NCBI GenBank assembly: GCA_963842235.1 | Contig: CAWJFT010000002.1 | Span: 89,026 to 153,025 of the forward strand | Direction of reading: 5' to 3' | Origin: JACDAN01 sp963842235 | GTDB taxonomy: Bacteria > Actinomycetota > Thermoleophilia > Gaiellales > Gaiellaceae | DNA: 64,000 bases | In this document: piece after piece, positions 51,179 through 60,470 of the stretch | Position numbering within the stretch: the stretch's first letter is position 1 | Layout of the letters: every line of letters begins with the position of its first letter | The notes under the pieces: generated by a model | What the model saw: the letters and a program-made list of their open reading frames with translations, nothing else | What the model was told of the DNA's origin: nothing | The model's database searches: none | Translations under genes and position numbers: made by a program

Positions 51179-51192
51179 GTCGGCCTAAGCGA

Positions 51193-51222
51193 CCGCTGCC
51201 CCTCCCGGGGGAGGGGCAGCGG
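51193..51222. terminator. Hairpin after the binding-protein gene
   Basis: A 14-bp stem (CCGCTGCCCCTCCC at 51193-51206 with 51209-51222). Located between binding protein and permease of one operon, so partial termination or 3' protection of the binding-protein mRNA is likely. Confidence 0.6.
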
Positions 51223-51249
51223 CTCGACGGTCCATTGTCGTCGAGGTAC

Positions 51250-52983
51250 CTACTTCTTCTTCAACTTGGCGAGCGCGTCGATGCCCGTCATGTTGATGTA
51301 GCCGTTCCAGGTCGAGGGAGTGGCCTGGTTCCCGGTCGAGCTCGGGAAGTTGGTCCACACGCTCGTGTTGTACTGCGCCCACATGCCGTTGTACCAGAGC
51401 GGGATCGCGGGTAGCTGCTGCAGGATCACCTTCTGGATCTGGGAGTGGACCTTCTTGGCCTTCTTCACGCTCGACGACTGGATCTTGTTCAGCTGTTGCG
51501 TCAGCGCCCACGACCGCGCCGACGTGAAGCGCTGGAAGTTGGACACCGTCTGCTGCTCCAGGATCGGCAGGCGGAAGAGGTAGTCGTAGTACGTGTACGG
51601 CGTGTTGCCGATCTGCTTCTCGTTGTTGATCGCGAGCTCGAACTTGCCCGTGTTGCGCTCTTCGACGAGCCCGTTGAAGTCCGGATACGCGGGCGTGATC
51701 TTGATCCCCGCGTCCTTGGCGCTGTCGGCGATGATCTGAATCGCCGTCTCCCAGTCGGACCAGCCCTTCGGGACGATCAGCCGGAGGTTGATGCTCGACC
51801 CGTCCTTGTCTTCGACGAAGCCGTCGCCGTTCCGGTCCCTGTACCCGTTGCTCGAAAGCCGCGCCTTCGCCCTCGAGATGCTGTAGCTGAAGCCGAGCTT
51901 CTTGACCTGAGCCTGGTCGATCCACTTCGACCACGTCGGGAGCAGGCCCGTCGGATTCGCCTTGGAGACGATGTGCTGGTAGTCGGCCGTGACGATCCGG
52001 TTGATGTTGATCGACTCGGCGAGCGCCCGCCGGAAGGCCACGTCGTTCAGCGGCTTCTTCGTCGTGTTGGGCACGAGCCAGGCCGTATTGGCGGCCAGCA
52101 TGTACGGCGCCTTGCTGTAGTAGGTGCGGATCTTCCCGCCAACGTGCTTGTCGATGCCCGGGAAGAAGTTGTTGCTCAGGTCGATCTTGCTCTGCAGGAA
52201 GTTCTGCAGGCTCGCCGTGTTGGACGTGTTGTGGATGTCGACGATGTAGCGCATCGGCATCGTCATCCCGTAGGTCTTCGTCGCCCACCAGCCGTCACGC
52301 CGCACCCACTGCAGCGTCTGGCTGCCGCCGGCTCCGCCGCCGTAGCGGAACGGCCCCGTGCCGACGATCTTCTTTGTGTTCGAAGCGTTTCCGGACACGA
52401 TCTCCTTGGCGCTGTAGCCCTTGAAGATGTGCCTGGCGACGATCGGGACCGTGTACCGGTTCGAGTCCCACTCCTGGTAGTTCGGCGTCCCCTTGAAGTG
52501 GAACGTGACGGTCCTGCCACTAAGGGTGATCCGCTGCAGCCCCGTCTTCCACATCGTGCCGTACTGGGCGCCCTTGTATTTCTGCGTCTCGAACGTGAAC
52601 TTCACGTCAGCGGGCGTGAGCGACTTGCCGTCGCTCCACTTCACGCCCAGTCGCATGGTCACGACGTACTTGTTCCTGCCGACCCACTTGCCGCCGCTCG
52701 CGAGCCACGGGATGAACCTGTCCTTGAGTGGGTCGTACCGGAATAGCGTCTCGTAGACGAGACCGACGACTCCGGTGTTGTAGTCGGGCTTCAGCGGGTT
52801 GAAGTTCGTATAGGGGCCCCACTGCTTGCCCGACGTGTAGAGCGTGTCGCCCCGCGGGACCGCGGCGGTGGATTGCGGCCCCGCTCCGGCCCCGCCCGCC
52901 AGCAGCGCGGCGGCAACGCCGACAGTGACGACCAGCGCGCCGACCGCCAAGCTGCCGACTCTCCTTTTCTTGCGACTTGCCAT
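51250..52983 (-). CDS. Family-5 ABC substrate-binding protein (Dpp/cellobiose-binding type)
   Basis: 577 aa from ATG 52983, which has GGAGGA at suitable distance. Signal sequence GALVVTVGVAAALLAGGAG. The fold markers are LVYETLFRYDPLKDRFIPWL, MRLGVKWSDGKSLTPADVKF and FRRALAESININRIV. Family-5 binders bind peptides or, in several bacteria, beta-linked oligosaccharides (CbtA type); the flanking GH1, GH5 and LacI genes favour a beta-glucan or mannan fragment. Confidence 0.9.
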   Translation of the reverse strand: MASRKKRRVGSLAVGALVVTVGVAAALLAGGAGAGPQSTAAVPRGDTLYTSGKQWGPYTNFNPLKPDYNTGVVGLVYETLFRYDPLKDRFIPWLASGGKWVGRNKYVVTMRLGVKWSDGKSLTPADVKFTFETQKYKGAQYGTMWKTGLQRITLSGRTVTFHFKGTPNYQEWDSNRYTVPIVARHIFKGYSAKEIVSGNASNTKKIVGTGPFRYGGGAGGSQTLQWVRRDGWWATKTYGMTMPMRYIVDIHNTSNTASLQNFLQSKIDLSNNFFPGIDKHVGGKIRTYYSKAPYMLAANTAWLVPNTTKKPLNDVAFRRALAESININRIVTADYQHIVSKANPTGLLPTWSKWIDQAQVKKLGFSYSISRAKARLSSNGYRDRNGDGFVEDKDGSSINLRLIVPKGWSDWETAIQIIADSAKDAGIKITPAYPDFNGLVEERNTGKFELAINNEKQIGNTPYTYYDYLFRLPILEQQTVSNFQRFTSARSWALTQQLNKIQSSSVKKAKKVHSQIQKVILQQLPAIPLWYNGMWAQYNTSVWTNFPSSTGNQATPSTWNGYINMTGIDALAKLKKK

Positions 52984-53055
52984 CGTGTTGATCCTCCTCA
53001 TTCTTCCTACTTCCCTCCGGCGTTATCTCGAGCGTCGATTACGGCGCGGCCATGC

Positions 53056-55027
53056 TCAGACGCGGGCATCACTCCCTTCGTCCGCAGCGACCACCGTCGC
53101 CGTTTCTGGAACGGTTCTACACGCCACGGCCGCGACACCCAACGGCTCGAGCGTGAGCGCTTCTTTCGGCAGGTCGAGCTCCATGCCCGACACGATCGGC
53201 TGGGCCCTGATCGGCTCGGCCGCGCAGTTGACGAAGAGCGCGGTCTCCGAGTCGCCGGTGCGCACGCGTCCCACCAGCACGCGCGGGTCGTCGACCCGCA
53301 CGGGGCGTGCGACGCCCGCTTCGGCCGCGAGCGCCGAGTAGAGGCGCCACGTGTTCTCGGGATTCACCCCCGGCGACCTCGCGGCCATGTGCTCGAGCGG
53401 GTATGTGCAGAGCACGGTCGAGCCTGCTCCGAGCCGATGGCGGAGCAGCGCCGGGCGACCGTGCCCGTCGACTGCGACGACCTCCGCGCCCAGGGGGTCT
53501 AGAGGGAGGAAGGCGCGGGCGCTGGGCTCGCCGGCGACGCGAAAGGCGAGGGGCGTGCCCGCCGCGATGTCGCCGAGGTCGTCGACAAAGTTGAAGGTCA
53601 CCTCGTCCTCCTCGATGGGGTCGACGAGGCCGTAGCGGAGCCGGTGGCGGACGCCGAAGATCTCGTCCAGCCACGAGAGCCAGGGCCCGCGCTGGGTCGG
53701 CGTGCTCCCGGCAAAGTACGAGAGGTAGACGGTGGCGCCGCCCTCGGCGAGCTCGCGGAGGCGCTCGAGCCCCGGCGCGGTGACGAGCTTCGCGCAGGGA
53801 GCGAGGTAGAGCTGGGCATGTCCGGGAAGGCCGTCCCGCTCTCGGACCAGCTCGATCGGCAGGTCGGCCTCCCGCGCGGCGACGTAGGCCTGGAGCAGGT
53901 TGTCCCGGATGTCGCGCCGATACGCCGGCTCGGTGAAGGGCAACACCCGCTCGAAGTGCTCGGGAACGACGAGGGCGGCGTCGCCGGCGACGCGCTCCCA
54001 GTCGTCCCGGAGCTCGCGGATGAGCGCCGCGAAGTCGCGAAGCACGCGCAGTTGCGGCTTCGGTCGCCCGCGGCTGTCCGTCAGCCCGAAGTGGGTCTCG
54101 AAGACGTGGTGGCGGTAAGGATCCTGATGGCGAAGGTCGTCGAAGTCGGTGTTGTTCCACGCGATCCACCCGCGAGCTCCGGCCAGGAGCGAGGTATGCA
54201 GGACCTGGCGGTAGTAGTCGGCGGCGTGGTCGTCGGCTGCGAAGTCCGAGCTGACGCCGAACTCCTCGAGCACGACGGGCTTGCCCAGGCTGCCGGCGAG
54301 CTCGCACCTGAAGGCCGGGGTGAGGAACTGCCGGAGCTGGTCGTCTCCCATCGGGTAGACGTGCGGGCCGAAGAAGTCGACGAGCGGCGCGAGCGCCCGC
54401 AGGGAGTAGCCGTTGTCCTCTCCGGTGACCTCGACGCCCCACGCGCCGTCACCGATCGAGATCGGCTGCCGCGCACCCGCCGCGCGAACGGCCTGGATCA
54501 GGGTGCGTGCCCACGCAGTCACCTCCTCGGTGCTCGCGGGTCCGCCGTAGAGCGGCATCTCGTTGGACAGCAGCCAACCGGCGACGGCGTGGTGGTGGAA
54601 GCGGCGCGCGATCTCTCCGGCGAACCAGGCCTGCTGCGAGACGAGCCAGGCATCGCGGTAGAGGTCGCGCCCCTGCCGCCACGGCGGATCCCAGTTCTCG
54701 CCGGACATGTGGCCGACGATGAAAGTGGGAACCGTCTCGAGCCCGAGCTCCGCGTGCGCGTCGAGGAAGTCCGCGAAGTGCTCGACTACCTGCTCGTCGA
54801 GGTGCCCAGGCTCAGGGACGAAGTCCGGCCAGTAGCAGAACGAGCGGGTGACGGTGCAGCCGTGGTCGGCGAGCACCTCGAGCTCTTGCCGGACGACGTC
54901 CGGGCGGTACTGCATCCACATGCGCGGCCCGCCGGCGCGCGACCAGAAGTTCGCGCCGATCCAGTGCTTCGGCGTCGAACCCGCCTCGGATCTCGTCCAG
55001 GGTGGCATTCGCGTACCGAAAGTCCAT
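53056..55027 (-). CDS. GH5-like glycoside hydrolase (mannanase/beta-mannosidase-like)
   Basis: About 656 aa, (beta/alpha)8 barrel plus a C-terminal flavodoxin-like/trimerisation-type region. The acid/base is in AGWLLSNEMPLYGG (NE), the nucleophile in KPVVLEEFGVSSD; KHWIGANFWSRAGGPRMW and TRSFCYWPDFVPEPG are well-formed N-terminal blocks. The first residues are in another frame: MDFRYANATLDEIRGG from ATG 55027, changing near 54970, so a one-base error is likely; without it, ATG 55008 opens the main frame. Two LacI operators lie just upstream. No signal peptide, so it acts inside the cell on imported sugars. Confidence 0.82.
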
Positions 55028-55029
55028 CA

Positions 55030-55058
55030 CTTATCCGGTTCAGTGTCAACCGGTTCAG
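55030..55058. promoter_or_regulatory. Tandem LacI-type operators before the GH5-like gene
   Basis: CTTATCCGGTTCAG (55030-55043) and GTCAACCGGTTCAG (55045-55058), centres 15 bp apart, directly at the gene start and before the lacI stop at 55077. The core CCGGTT is shared with the operators at 45986 and 56238. Confidence 0.72.
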
Positions 55059-55076
55059 TAGATCCAGTTGCGACGC

Positions 55077-56204
55077 TCAGACGGCTGCGGTGCGGCGCCG
55101 AGGGCCACGCGGGCCGTCGGTCGTGCGTGCCGGGCCCGTGCTACCCCGTGGCGTGAGCTCGCCGCGGAGCGTCTCGACGTCGTCCGTCGTTCGGCCCTCG
55201 ATCACCTCGAGCAGGTGCCGGATGGCTAGATCGCCGTAGGCGACGATGTCACGGGTGATAGCCGTCAGCGGCGGATGGACGACCTGGCTGATCAGCGAGT
55301 CGTCCCAGCCGATGATCGAGACGTCGTCCGGCACGGCGAAACCCATCTGCTGCGCGACGCCGAGGCCGGTGACTGCGAGCAGGTCGCTGTCGTAGATGAT
55401 GGCGCTCGGCGGCTCCGGGGCCGAGAGAAGCTTGCGCGTCACCCGGGCGCCGCTCTCGGCCGAGTAGTCGGTGGCGATGACCTCGGCCTCGAGCCCGAGC
55501 TCGCGCGTCGCGCTGAGGAATCCCTCCGTGCGCTGCTCGGTATGCACGAACTCGGGGACGCCGGCGACGCGGGCGATCCGGCGATGGCCCAGCGCGGCGA
55601 CGTAGCGGACAGCTTCCACGACAACACCGGCTTCGTCGTGCCAAATCGCCGGAAGTGCGCGGTTTTTGACCGGTCCACCGATGACTACAGCGGGGAGCCC
55701 GAGACGGACGAGCTCCTCGACTCGGGGGTCCTCCTTACGCAGGTCGGCGACGAGCACGCCGTCCACGCGTCGCTCCCCGAACCAGCGCCGGTAGACCTCG
55801 ATCTCGTCCTCGATCGACTCGACCAGCTGAATGGTCAGCGCGATCGAGCGCGCCGAGAGCGCCGACTCGACGCCGGAGATGAACTCCATGAAGAACGGCT
55901 CGAGCGCAAGCGTCTTCGCCGGGCGTGCGAGCACGAGCCCGCAGGCGTCTGCCCGCTCGACGGAGAGGGCGCGCGCGGCTCGGTTTGGGTACCAGCCGAG
56001 CTCGCCGGCGATCGCGAGGATCCGCTCCCGTGTGGTGTCCGAGACGCCCGGCCGGCCGTTCAGCGCGTACGAGACAGCGCCCTTCGAGACTCCTGCCCGG
56101 GCCGCGATGTCGCTGATCGTCACCCTGCGTACGCGGCGTGCCTGCTGGGCCAATTCGGTTCTCCTTCCGGCCAAAACGTCCCGTTCGGCGAAGCCGAAAG
56201 GCAT
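55077..56204 (-). CDS. LacI-family transcriptional regulator
   Basis: 375 aa from ATG 56204; GTG 56123 would give a 348-aa protein starting just before the helix-turn-helix, the usual LacI position. The DNA-binding domain is VTISDIAARAGVSKGAVSYA with the hinge helix NRAARALSVERADA; the ligand domain contains VDGVLVADLRKEDPRVEE and VPDDVSIIGWDDSLISQVVH. It very likely binds the CCGGTT-centred palindromes at 45986, 55030 and 56238, controlling sugar uptake and hydrolysis and itself. Confidence 0.92.
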   Translation of the reverse strand: MPFGFAERDVLAGRRTELAQQARRVRRVTISDIAARAGVSKGAVSYALNGRPGVSDTTRERILAIAGELGWYPNRAARALSVERADACGLVLARPAKTLALEPFFMEFISGVESALSARSIALTIQLVESIEDEIEVYRRWFGERRVDGVLVADLRKEDPRVEELVRLGLPAVVIGGPVKNRALPAIWHDEAGVVVEAVRYVAALGHRRIARVAGVPEFVHTEQRTEGFLSATRELGLEAEVIATDYSAESGARVTRKLLSAPEPPSAIIYDSDLLAVTGLGVAQQMGFAVPDDVSIIGWDDSLISQVVHPPLTAITRDIVAYGDLAIRHLLEVIEGRTTDDVETLRGELTPRGSTGPARTTDGPRGPRRRTAAV

Positions 56205-56237
56205 CGCCGGCGGCAGATCAGTCTCTCATCTTACGCA

Positions 56238-56251
56238 CTTGACCGGTTCAG
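56238..56251. promoter_or_regulatory. LacI-type operator before lacI
   Basis: CTTGACCGGTTCAG, the best match to the local consensus, 33 bp upstream of the ATG of the LacI gene. Suggests autoregulation. Confidence 0.72.
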
Positions 56252-56271
56252 CGCGCGCCTGGTTCTGCTCG

Positions 56272-56505
56272 TCAGCGACGGGAAACCGGGTGGGCACGCG
56301 CCCGTCCGGCTTCGGCGGGGCCGCGCTCGATTTCGACGTACCTCTCCGCCGCCAGCCGTGAGAAGCCGCGTGCGACGAATCGCTCGACGAGCACGCCGTT
56401 GCTCAGGTGCATGTCCCCGGCGGCGATTTCCATCTTTCCGATGATCGGTTCCTTGTGTGCGATGACAGACTCCTTTCGGTGAGTAGGCGCCGGCGCGCGG
56501 ATCAC
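56272..56505 (-). CDS. Small hypothetical protein
   Basis: 77 aa as opened at 56505; ATG 56433 (MEIAAGDMHLSNGVLVERFV) is an alternative. AAAGGAG occurs at about 56472-56478, but the codon at proper distance is ATC, so the start is unclear. The part VLVERFVARGFSRLAAERYVE looks like a real helix. Located downstream of the cold-shock gene on the same strand. Function unknown. Confidence 0.5.
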   Translation of the reverse strand: MIRAPAPTHRKESVIAHKEPIIGKMEIAAGDMHLSNGVLVERFVARGFSRLAAERYVEIERGPAEAGRARAHPVSRR

Positions 56506-56529
56506 TCCGCGCGCCTGGCGTTCATCGAG

Positions 56530-56739
56530 CTAGGAGCCCATGGGGACGACATTCGTCGCCTCGGGACCCTTAGGGCCCTCGACGCGATCGAACTCGACCG
56601 CGGCACCCTCGGCGAGCGTCTTGAAGCCCTCGCCGGCCACATTGCTGTGATGCACGAAAAGGTCCTTCCCACCCTCTGTAGGGGTGATGAAGCCGTAGCC
56701 CTTCTCGTTGCTGAACCATTTAACAGTTCCGCCAGTCAT
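56530..56739 (-). CDS. Cold-shock protein
   Basis: 69 aa, CspA-family OB fold. RNP1 is KGYGFITP, RNP2 DLFVHHSNV; VKWFSNEKG is the N-terminal hallmark. Binds single-stranded RNA and DNA and eases structure. ATG 56739 is selected because GGGAGG lies 8-13 nt before it; the longer reading adds residues without a ribosome site. Confidence 0.93.
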   Translation of the reverse strand: MTGGTVKWFSNEKGYGFITPTEGGKDLFVHHSNVAGEGFKTLAEGAAVEFDRVEGPKGPEATNVVPMGS

Positions 56740-56811
56740 AAAAACACCTCCCTTGCTACTCACGAACGCATAAGGAAGGCGATATCGCCTGGCCGAACCC
56801 GCTCTAGTTAC

Positions 56812-57261
56812 TCACACCGTAGCAGGGCCGGACGGTTGAGCCGTTTGTAGCGCCGCCTTGATCTTGTCGATCGCGCCGGTCTCGGCGGCGCCGACGTCCT
56901 TCGCAGCGGCGGCGACGGACTGCGCCACCTCGAGGACGAAGTCGCGATAGGCCTGCACGTCGTCAGGCGCCTTCGCCTGGAGGATGCCGACGCCCGCGCT
57001 CAGCGCTTGAGTCGTTTCCTTCTCGACCTCGTCGGGCTTGGCGGTCAGGCCGAAGCCTGTGCCACGTACTTCGGCCAGTTCCTTGATCAGCGGGCTCGGG
57101 CTCTTCTCCCGCGCTTCCTTGAGGTGCTTGCCGAGGGCGCCCACCTCCTTGAACGTGTCGAAGAAGCCGCGGTCGGCGAGCGAAACCAGCAACGCGGATC
57201 CGGTCACGCTTTTCTGCAGCGTCTCCCATTCCTGCTCGGTGAAGTCGGCCTTGCCTGCCAT
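56812..57261 (-). CDS. Conserved hypothetical helical protein
   Basis: 149 aa, predicted all-helical: FTEQEWETLQKSVTGSALLV at the start, FDTFKEVGALGKHLKEAREK in the middle, and VLEVAQSVAAAAKDVG near the end. No enzyme motif or signal peptide. Resembles small actinobacterial helical proteins of unknown function. Confidence 0.75.
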   Translation of the reverse strand: MAGKADFTEQEWETLQKSVTGSALLVSLADRGFFDTFKEVGALGKHLKEAREKSPSPLIKELAEVRGTGFGLTAKPDEVEKETTQALSAGVGILQAKAPDDVQAYRDFVLEVAQSVAAAAKDVGAAETGAIDKIKAALQTAQPSGPATV

Positions 57262-57348
57262 GTGGCCTCCGTTCGTCGGATTCGTGGAAGCGTAGGCGAG
57301 ACCCGATCCGGGCGGGCGCCCGTCGCTACGCTAGTTCGACCGGAAAAC

Positions 57349-57420
57349 GCCCCCGTAGCTCAGTGGATAGAGCAGCGGTTTCCTAAACCGCGTGCGCAAG
57401 TTCGATTCTTGCCGGGGGCA
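57349..57420 (+). tRNA. tRNA-Arg (anticodon CCU)
   Basis: 72-nt cloverleaf. The acceptor stem GCCCCCG pairs with CGGGGGC, the anticodon stem GCGGT/ACCGC holds loop TTCCTAA (anticodon CCT in DNA), and the T-arm GCAAG/CTTGC holds TTCGATT. CCA is not encoded. The 3' 41 bp are repeated downstream, marking this gene as an integration site. Confidence 0.95.
57380..57420 (+). repeat. att core within tRNA-Arg
   Basis: The 41 bp from the anticodon loop to the tRNA 3' end are repeated exactly at 57821-57861, the arrangement left by site-specific recombinases that use tRNA genes as attB. Confidence 0.75.
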
Positions 57421-57553
57421 TCGTGCATGGTGAGCCGAGAGCCGCTTGGCTAGCGGGTTTCGGGTCCTCAGCACCCTTACTCGTCGTACCGCTTGGGACT
57501 GGCGCCCGCTGGCGCAAAACTGGCGCACGGGGCAAGCCAAGACGGCGCTTGAC

Positions 57554-57739
57554 TCATCTCGTTATCGGCGGCTGCCCGCGGTGGCCGGCTCCGCGCCCGA
57601 GCTGACGCTCGGCCGAGCTCGCGCGGATCGGTCGTCCGGCGTGCATCGAACAGAGCCCGGCCGCGTTCAACCCGCGGGTGACGCGGCATTGGCCGCGCTT
57701 GGTCTCGGCTTTGCAGCGGCGCTCGTCGGCGTTCAGCAT
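57554..57739 (-). CDS. Small cysteine/histidine-rich protein
   Basis: 61 aa. RRCKAETKRGQCRVTRGL followed by LCSMHAG gives a C-x8-C-x13-C-x2-H pattern seen in short phage- and island-encoded proteins (RCKA...G...C...C..H.GG type). ATG is preceded by AGGGGC. It lies entirely between the tRNA and the first att repeat, consistent with mobile-element origin. Function unknown. Confidence 0.5.
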   Translation of the reverse strand: MLNADERRCKAETKRGQCRVTRGLNAAGLCSMHAGRPIRASSAERQLGRGAGHRGQPPITR

Positions 57740-57820
57740 TGCCCCTGACCATAGGTACCACCGTCAACGGCACTGGCGCACGATTGGCGCAAACCCCTGC
57801 AAACCGCACGGTTCCCCGGT

Positions 57821-57861
57821 TCCTAAACCGCGTGCGCAAGTTCGATTCTTGCCGGGGGCAC
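57821..57861 (+). repeat. att direct repeat of the tRNA-Arg 3' half
   Basis: Exact 41-bp copy of 57380-57420. The bases before it (CCCCGG) differ from the tRNA, so this is not a second tRNA gene. The enclosed 400 bp contain several TGGCGCA repeats (for example near 57505-57530 and 57773-57790). Confidence 0.75.
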
Positions 57862-57923
57862 CTCGAATCGCACCCTTGGTCACCGATGACAAGGCCTCGG
57901 CGGCTGGTAGCAGAGACATGGAG

Positions 57924-57953
57924 GCTGCGCCGCTCGCGTCCGAGCGGCGCAGC
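57924..57953 (-). terminator. Terminator of the exported DUF11-like gene
   Basis: A perfect 13-bp stem (GCTGCGCCGCTCG at 57924-57936 with 57941-57953) and loop CGTC, 8 nt beyond the stop of the minus-strand gene. Confidence 0.65.
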
Positions 57954-57961
57954 GATGGCGG

Positions 57962-59334
57962 TTATCCGGTGAACGGCGGCCGTGCTGCTGGACGGCCGCG
58001 CTGAGCCGGCGCGCGCTTGACGATTTTCACGGCGGCCTTGACTCTCGCGATGGGTTTGGGCGTCGCGATGACCACGGGCGGCCCCCCCGGGCTGGCCGGC
58101 GCGCCCGGTATCTCCGGCGCCGCGGGCGAGGGCGGCGTTACCGGAGGCGGCGTGACTTCGCCGGTGTTCGTCACCCTGCCCTGCGGCGCGTTGGCATTGA
58201 CCTGGAGCACGAGGTGGAAGCTGACGCGTTGGCCGGGCTGCAAGCGCGGGATCGCGAGGCAGCGTTGGCGGCCGATGCGACGCAACCTACGGTCGGCGCT
58301 CACGAAGGTCATCCGACGCGGGATTCGATCGCAGGCCCGAAGGTTGCGGGCGGCGAGACGGCCGCGGTTGCGGACCGTGATCCGGTAGCCCGCGCGGCCA
58401 CCGGCGGTCACCGTCGGGCTGTCAGCCGTCTTCTCGATCGGCACGTCGCAACCTGGCGGACCAGGGCCGTTACTCGGAGTGATACTCACGTTGTCGAACA
58501 GGTAGCCATTACCGGCGAGGGCAGGGGGCCCCGGCACGCTGGAGCGGAACTGCAGGCTGTTAATGGTCGCGGGCGTATTGCGGTTCGGCGGTGGTGCCTG
58601 CTCCGGAGCGGTGCGGTAGTAGTTCTCCCACGTCGTGAAGCACTGACCAAGGTCCACACCGTCGACAGAGATTCGCACCAGGTCGTTGTCAATGCCCTGG
58701 TTGACCTTGATCCAGAACCTGATCTCGTGCGGACTGGTGCGGTCAAGCAGCGGGCCAGGGTGCGCGACGAACTCGCCATCGACGTCGGGGGTGTCGTTGA
58801 CGCTGACCCGAATACCTTCCGCGGTGTCTTCCAGGCCCACCCAGGACATGCGCGAGCCCTCGCCGGAGTCCGGGCTGACGCTCAAGAACAGTCCGGGCTG
58901 GTAGGCGGGCGTCTTGGACATAACCGAGAACTCGGCGAGGAACACCTTGTTGGGCCGCTGCTCGCCGACCTGTTGTGGCTCCTGTGGGGAATACGTCTGG
59001 TTGGAGAACTCACCAGACGCACATGCGTTCGACATACGCAACGATTGACTGCCGAACCCAGGAGGATCGCCAGGCGGAGCGACACTGTTGACGACGACCT
59101 CCTGGTCGTACTGTCCTGTGTGAGTTGGGAGTGCGGGGGTTTACAGCGACCGAGACAGTTAATCGCCCCAGGGGGAGAGCTCTTCCAGGGGCCGGGGCCG
59201 ACGCCCATCTGTCCGTTGACGGACCCAAGGCGGAAGAGGATCGGCTCAAAGAGCGTGATGGAGGCCGCTGCCACTCCGGATACGACCAGAACCATGCTGA
59301 CCGCCGCTGCCAGCGCAATAAGCTTTCGGTGCAT
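57962..59334 (-). CDS. Exported protein with DUF11/CARDB-like domain (frameshift)
   Basis: About 457 aa. ATG 59334 follows AAGGAGG, then a signal peptide MHRKLIALAAAVSMVLVVSG. The first 60 residues are in one frame up to INCLGRCKP. The remainder (PALPTHTGQYDQEVVVNSVA onward) is in another, changing in a five-G run at 59135-59139 where one more base would join them. The middle is a lectin-like beta-sandwich (FRSSVPGPPALAGNGYLFDN). Then follows a DUF11-type domain (VTAGGRAGYRITVRNRGRLA) and a Pro-rich basic tail. Secreted surface protein; function unknown. Confidence 0.72.
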
Positions 59335-59975
59335 GCTTCCTCCTTGTGATCTGCCCGCCATCAGGGTCGATCACGTCTGCGCCTCGCAAGCCGGGCAGCG
59401 GCGAACGCATGATCGGATGAGAAGACGCCGGCCGAAAGCCATGAGCAAAGCGGCACCGAAGACCGCGGCAAAACACCTCGACTCAGCCGCAGCAGCTGAC
59501 GGTGCTTCACGGGTCCCCCTCGGTTGGCGGCTACTCCAGCGTGAAGGACACGCGCCGCGGAGTCAAGCCTTGCCTGGGCGACGAACAACCCGCTGACGTA
59601 AGGCGGCAGGCAGGCATCTTTATGGTTCTCTGCCTGCAGCCGTCCTAACAGACACCGTCCGCCCTAGAAAAGAAGAGACAAGATGACGACGACGAGTTTC
59701 ATCGTCTCGTTGAGCCCTTCGCTCCGTTTTCCGCCGACCAGCGTCGTGCTCTCCGCGAGGCGTTCGAGAGCGCTCCCGAGGGGTTCCGCCGCTGCCTGAG
59801 TTCGGCCCGGCAGGGCAGGCGGCCTACGGCGATTCTCGTTTCGCACCGGCCGAGCAGCTTGCTGGAAAGTCCTCCGGACAGGGTGTCAGGCCGTGTCAAC
59901 GGTGCCCAGAAACGACAAAGACCGCCGCGGAAACGGATCGCGCTCTCGCCTCCGAGCGCAGGTAATACGACCGTA
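59335..59975. other. Noncoding stretch upstream of the exported protein gene
   Basis: No convincing gene in about 640 bp. Short ORFs here lack ribosome sites and family-like patterns. The minus strand would be the long leader of the exported protein gene if its promoter is distal. A GGCAGGCA-rich inverted arrangement occurs at 59603-59640. Confidence 0.4.
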
Positions 59976-60470
59976 TTAGGAGAGCGCGGCGCACCAGTCC
60001 TCGCTCATGTAGTTCTCCGCGAACTCGGGGTACTTCCCGCTCAGCGAGATCGGCGAGCCGTCCGGCCCGTTCAGCACGCGACCGACATGCTGCACGACCA
60101 CCCCCGCACCCGGCTCGGTAGAGAGACTCCGCACGCCCGTGATGGCGACCGTCCCTGCCTGGAAGTCGATGTGGACGTTGATGCGCGTGCTGACGTCGAT
60201 CGACTGACCGGTGATGTCGTTGACGTCGGTTTCCCTCGCCTCGACGTGCCCTTCCTCCATGATCGGGTCGCCGTTCGAGTCCAACCAGGTGGTGACGCGA
60301 CCGTGGTCTCGCCCCGAGAACGTTGCCGTGAATGTCTCGCACTCGAAGCTGCCCGTGAACGGATCGCTGAACGTGAACGTTTCCCTAGTTCGCTGTCCTG
60401 CTCCGGCTGCGGCGGTGAGCGTGAGGGCGGTCAGCGCCGCAGCGGCCGCAATGATCGCTCGTGCCCGCAT
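59976..60470 (-). CDS. Exported hypothetical protein
   Basis: 164 aa from ATG 60470 with GGGGAG before it. Signal peptide MRARAIIAAAAALTALTLTA, mature part beta-rich (RETFTFSDPFTGSFECETFT, INVHIDFQAGTVAITGV) with two or three cysteines and an aromatic end. No catalytic motif. A plausible small secreted protein; island location. Confidence 0.65.
   Translation of the reverse strand: MRARAIIAAAAALTALTLTAAAGAGQRTRETFTFSDPFTGSFECETFTATFSGRDHGRVTTWLDSNGDPIMEEGHVEARETDVNDITGQSIDVSTRINVHIDFQAGTVAITGVRSLSTEPGAGVVVQHVGRVLNGPDGSPISLSGKYPEFAENYMSEDWCAALS

Noticed and set aside
57331..57540. Minus-strand ORF across the tRNA gene
   Set aside because: Its core is the mechanical translation of tRNA-Arg, a well-known false-positive type; no ribosome site.
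59440..59600. Possible c-di-AMP-type leader RNA before the exported protein gene
   Set aside because: GGGGGACCC, GTGAAGC and CCGTCAGCT on the minus strand recall fragments of the ydaO motif, but the conserved order and pairing helices cannot be completed.
59664..59846. 60-aa minus-strand ORF ending in a hydrophobic tail
   Set aside because: No ribosome site, no recognisable family and a poor start; could be a tail fragment but not supportable.
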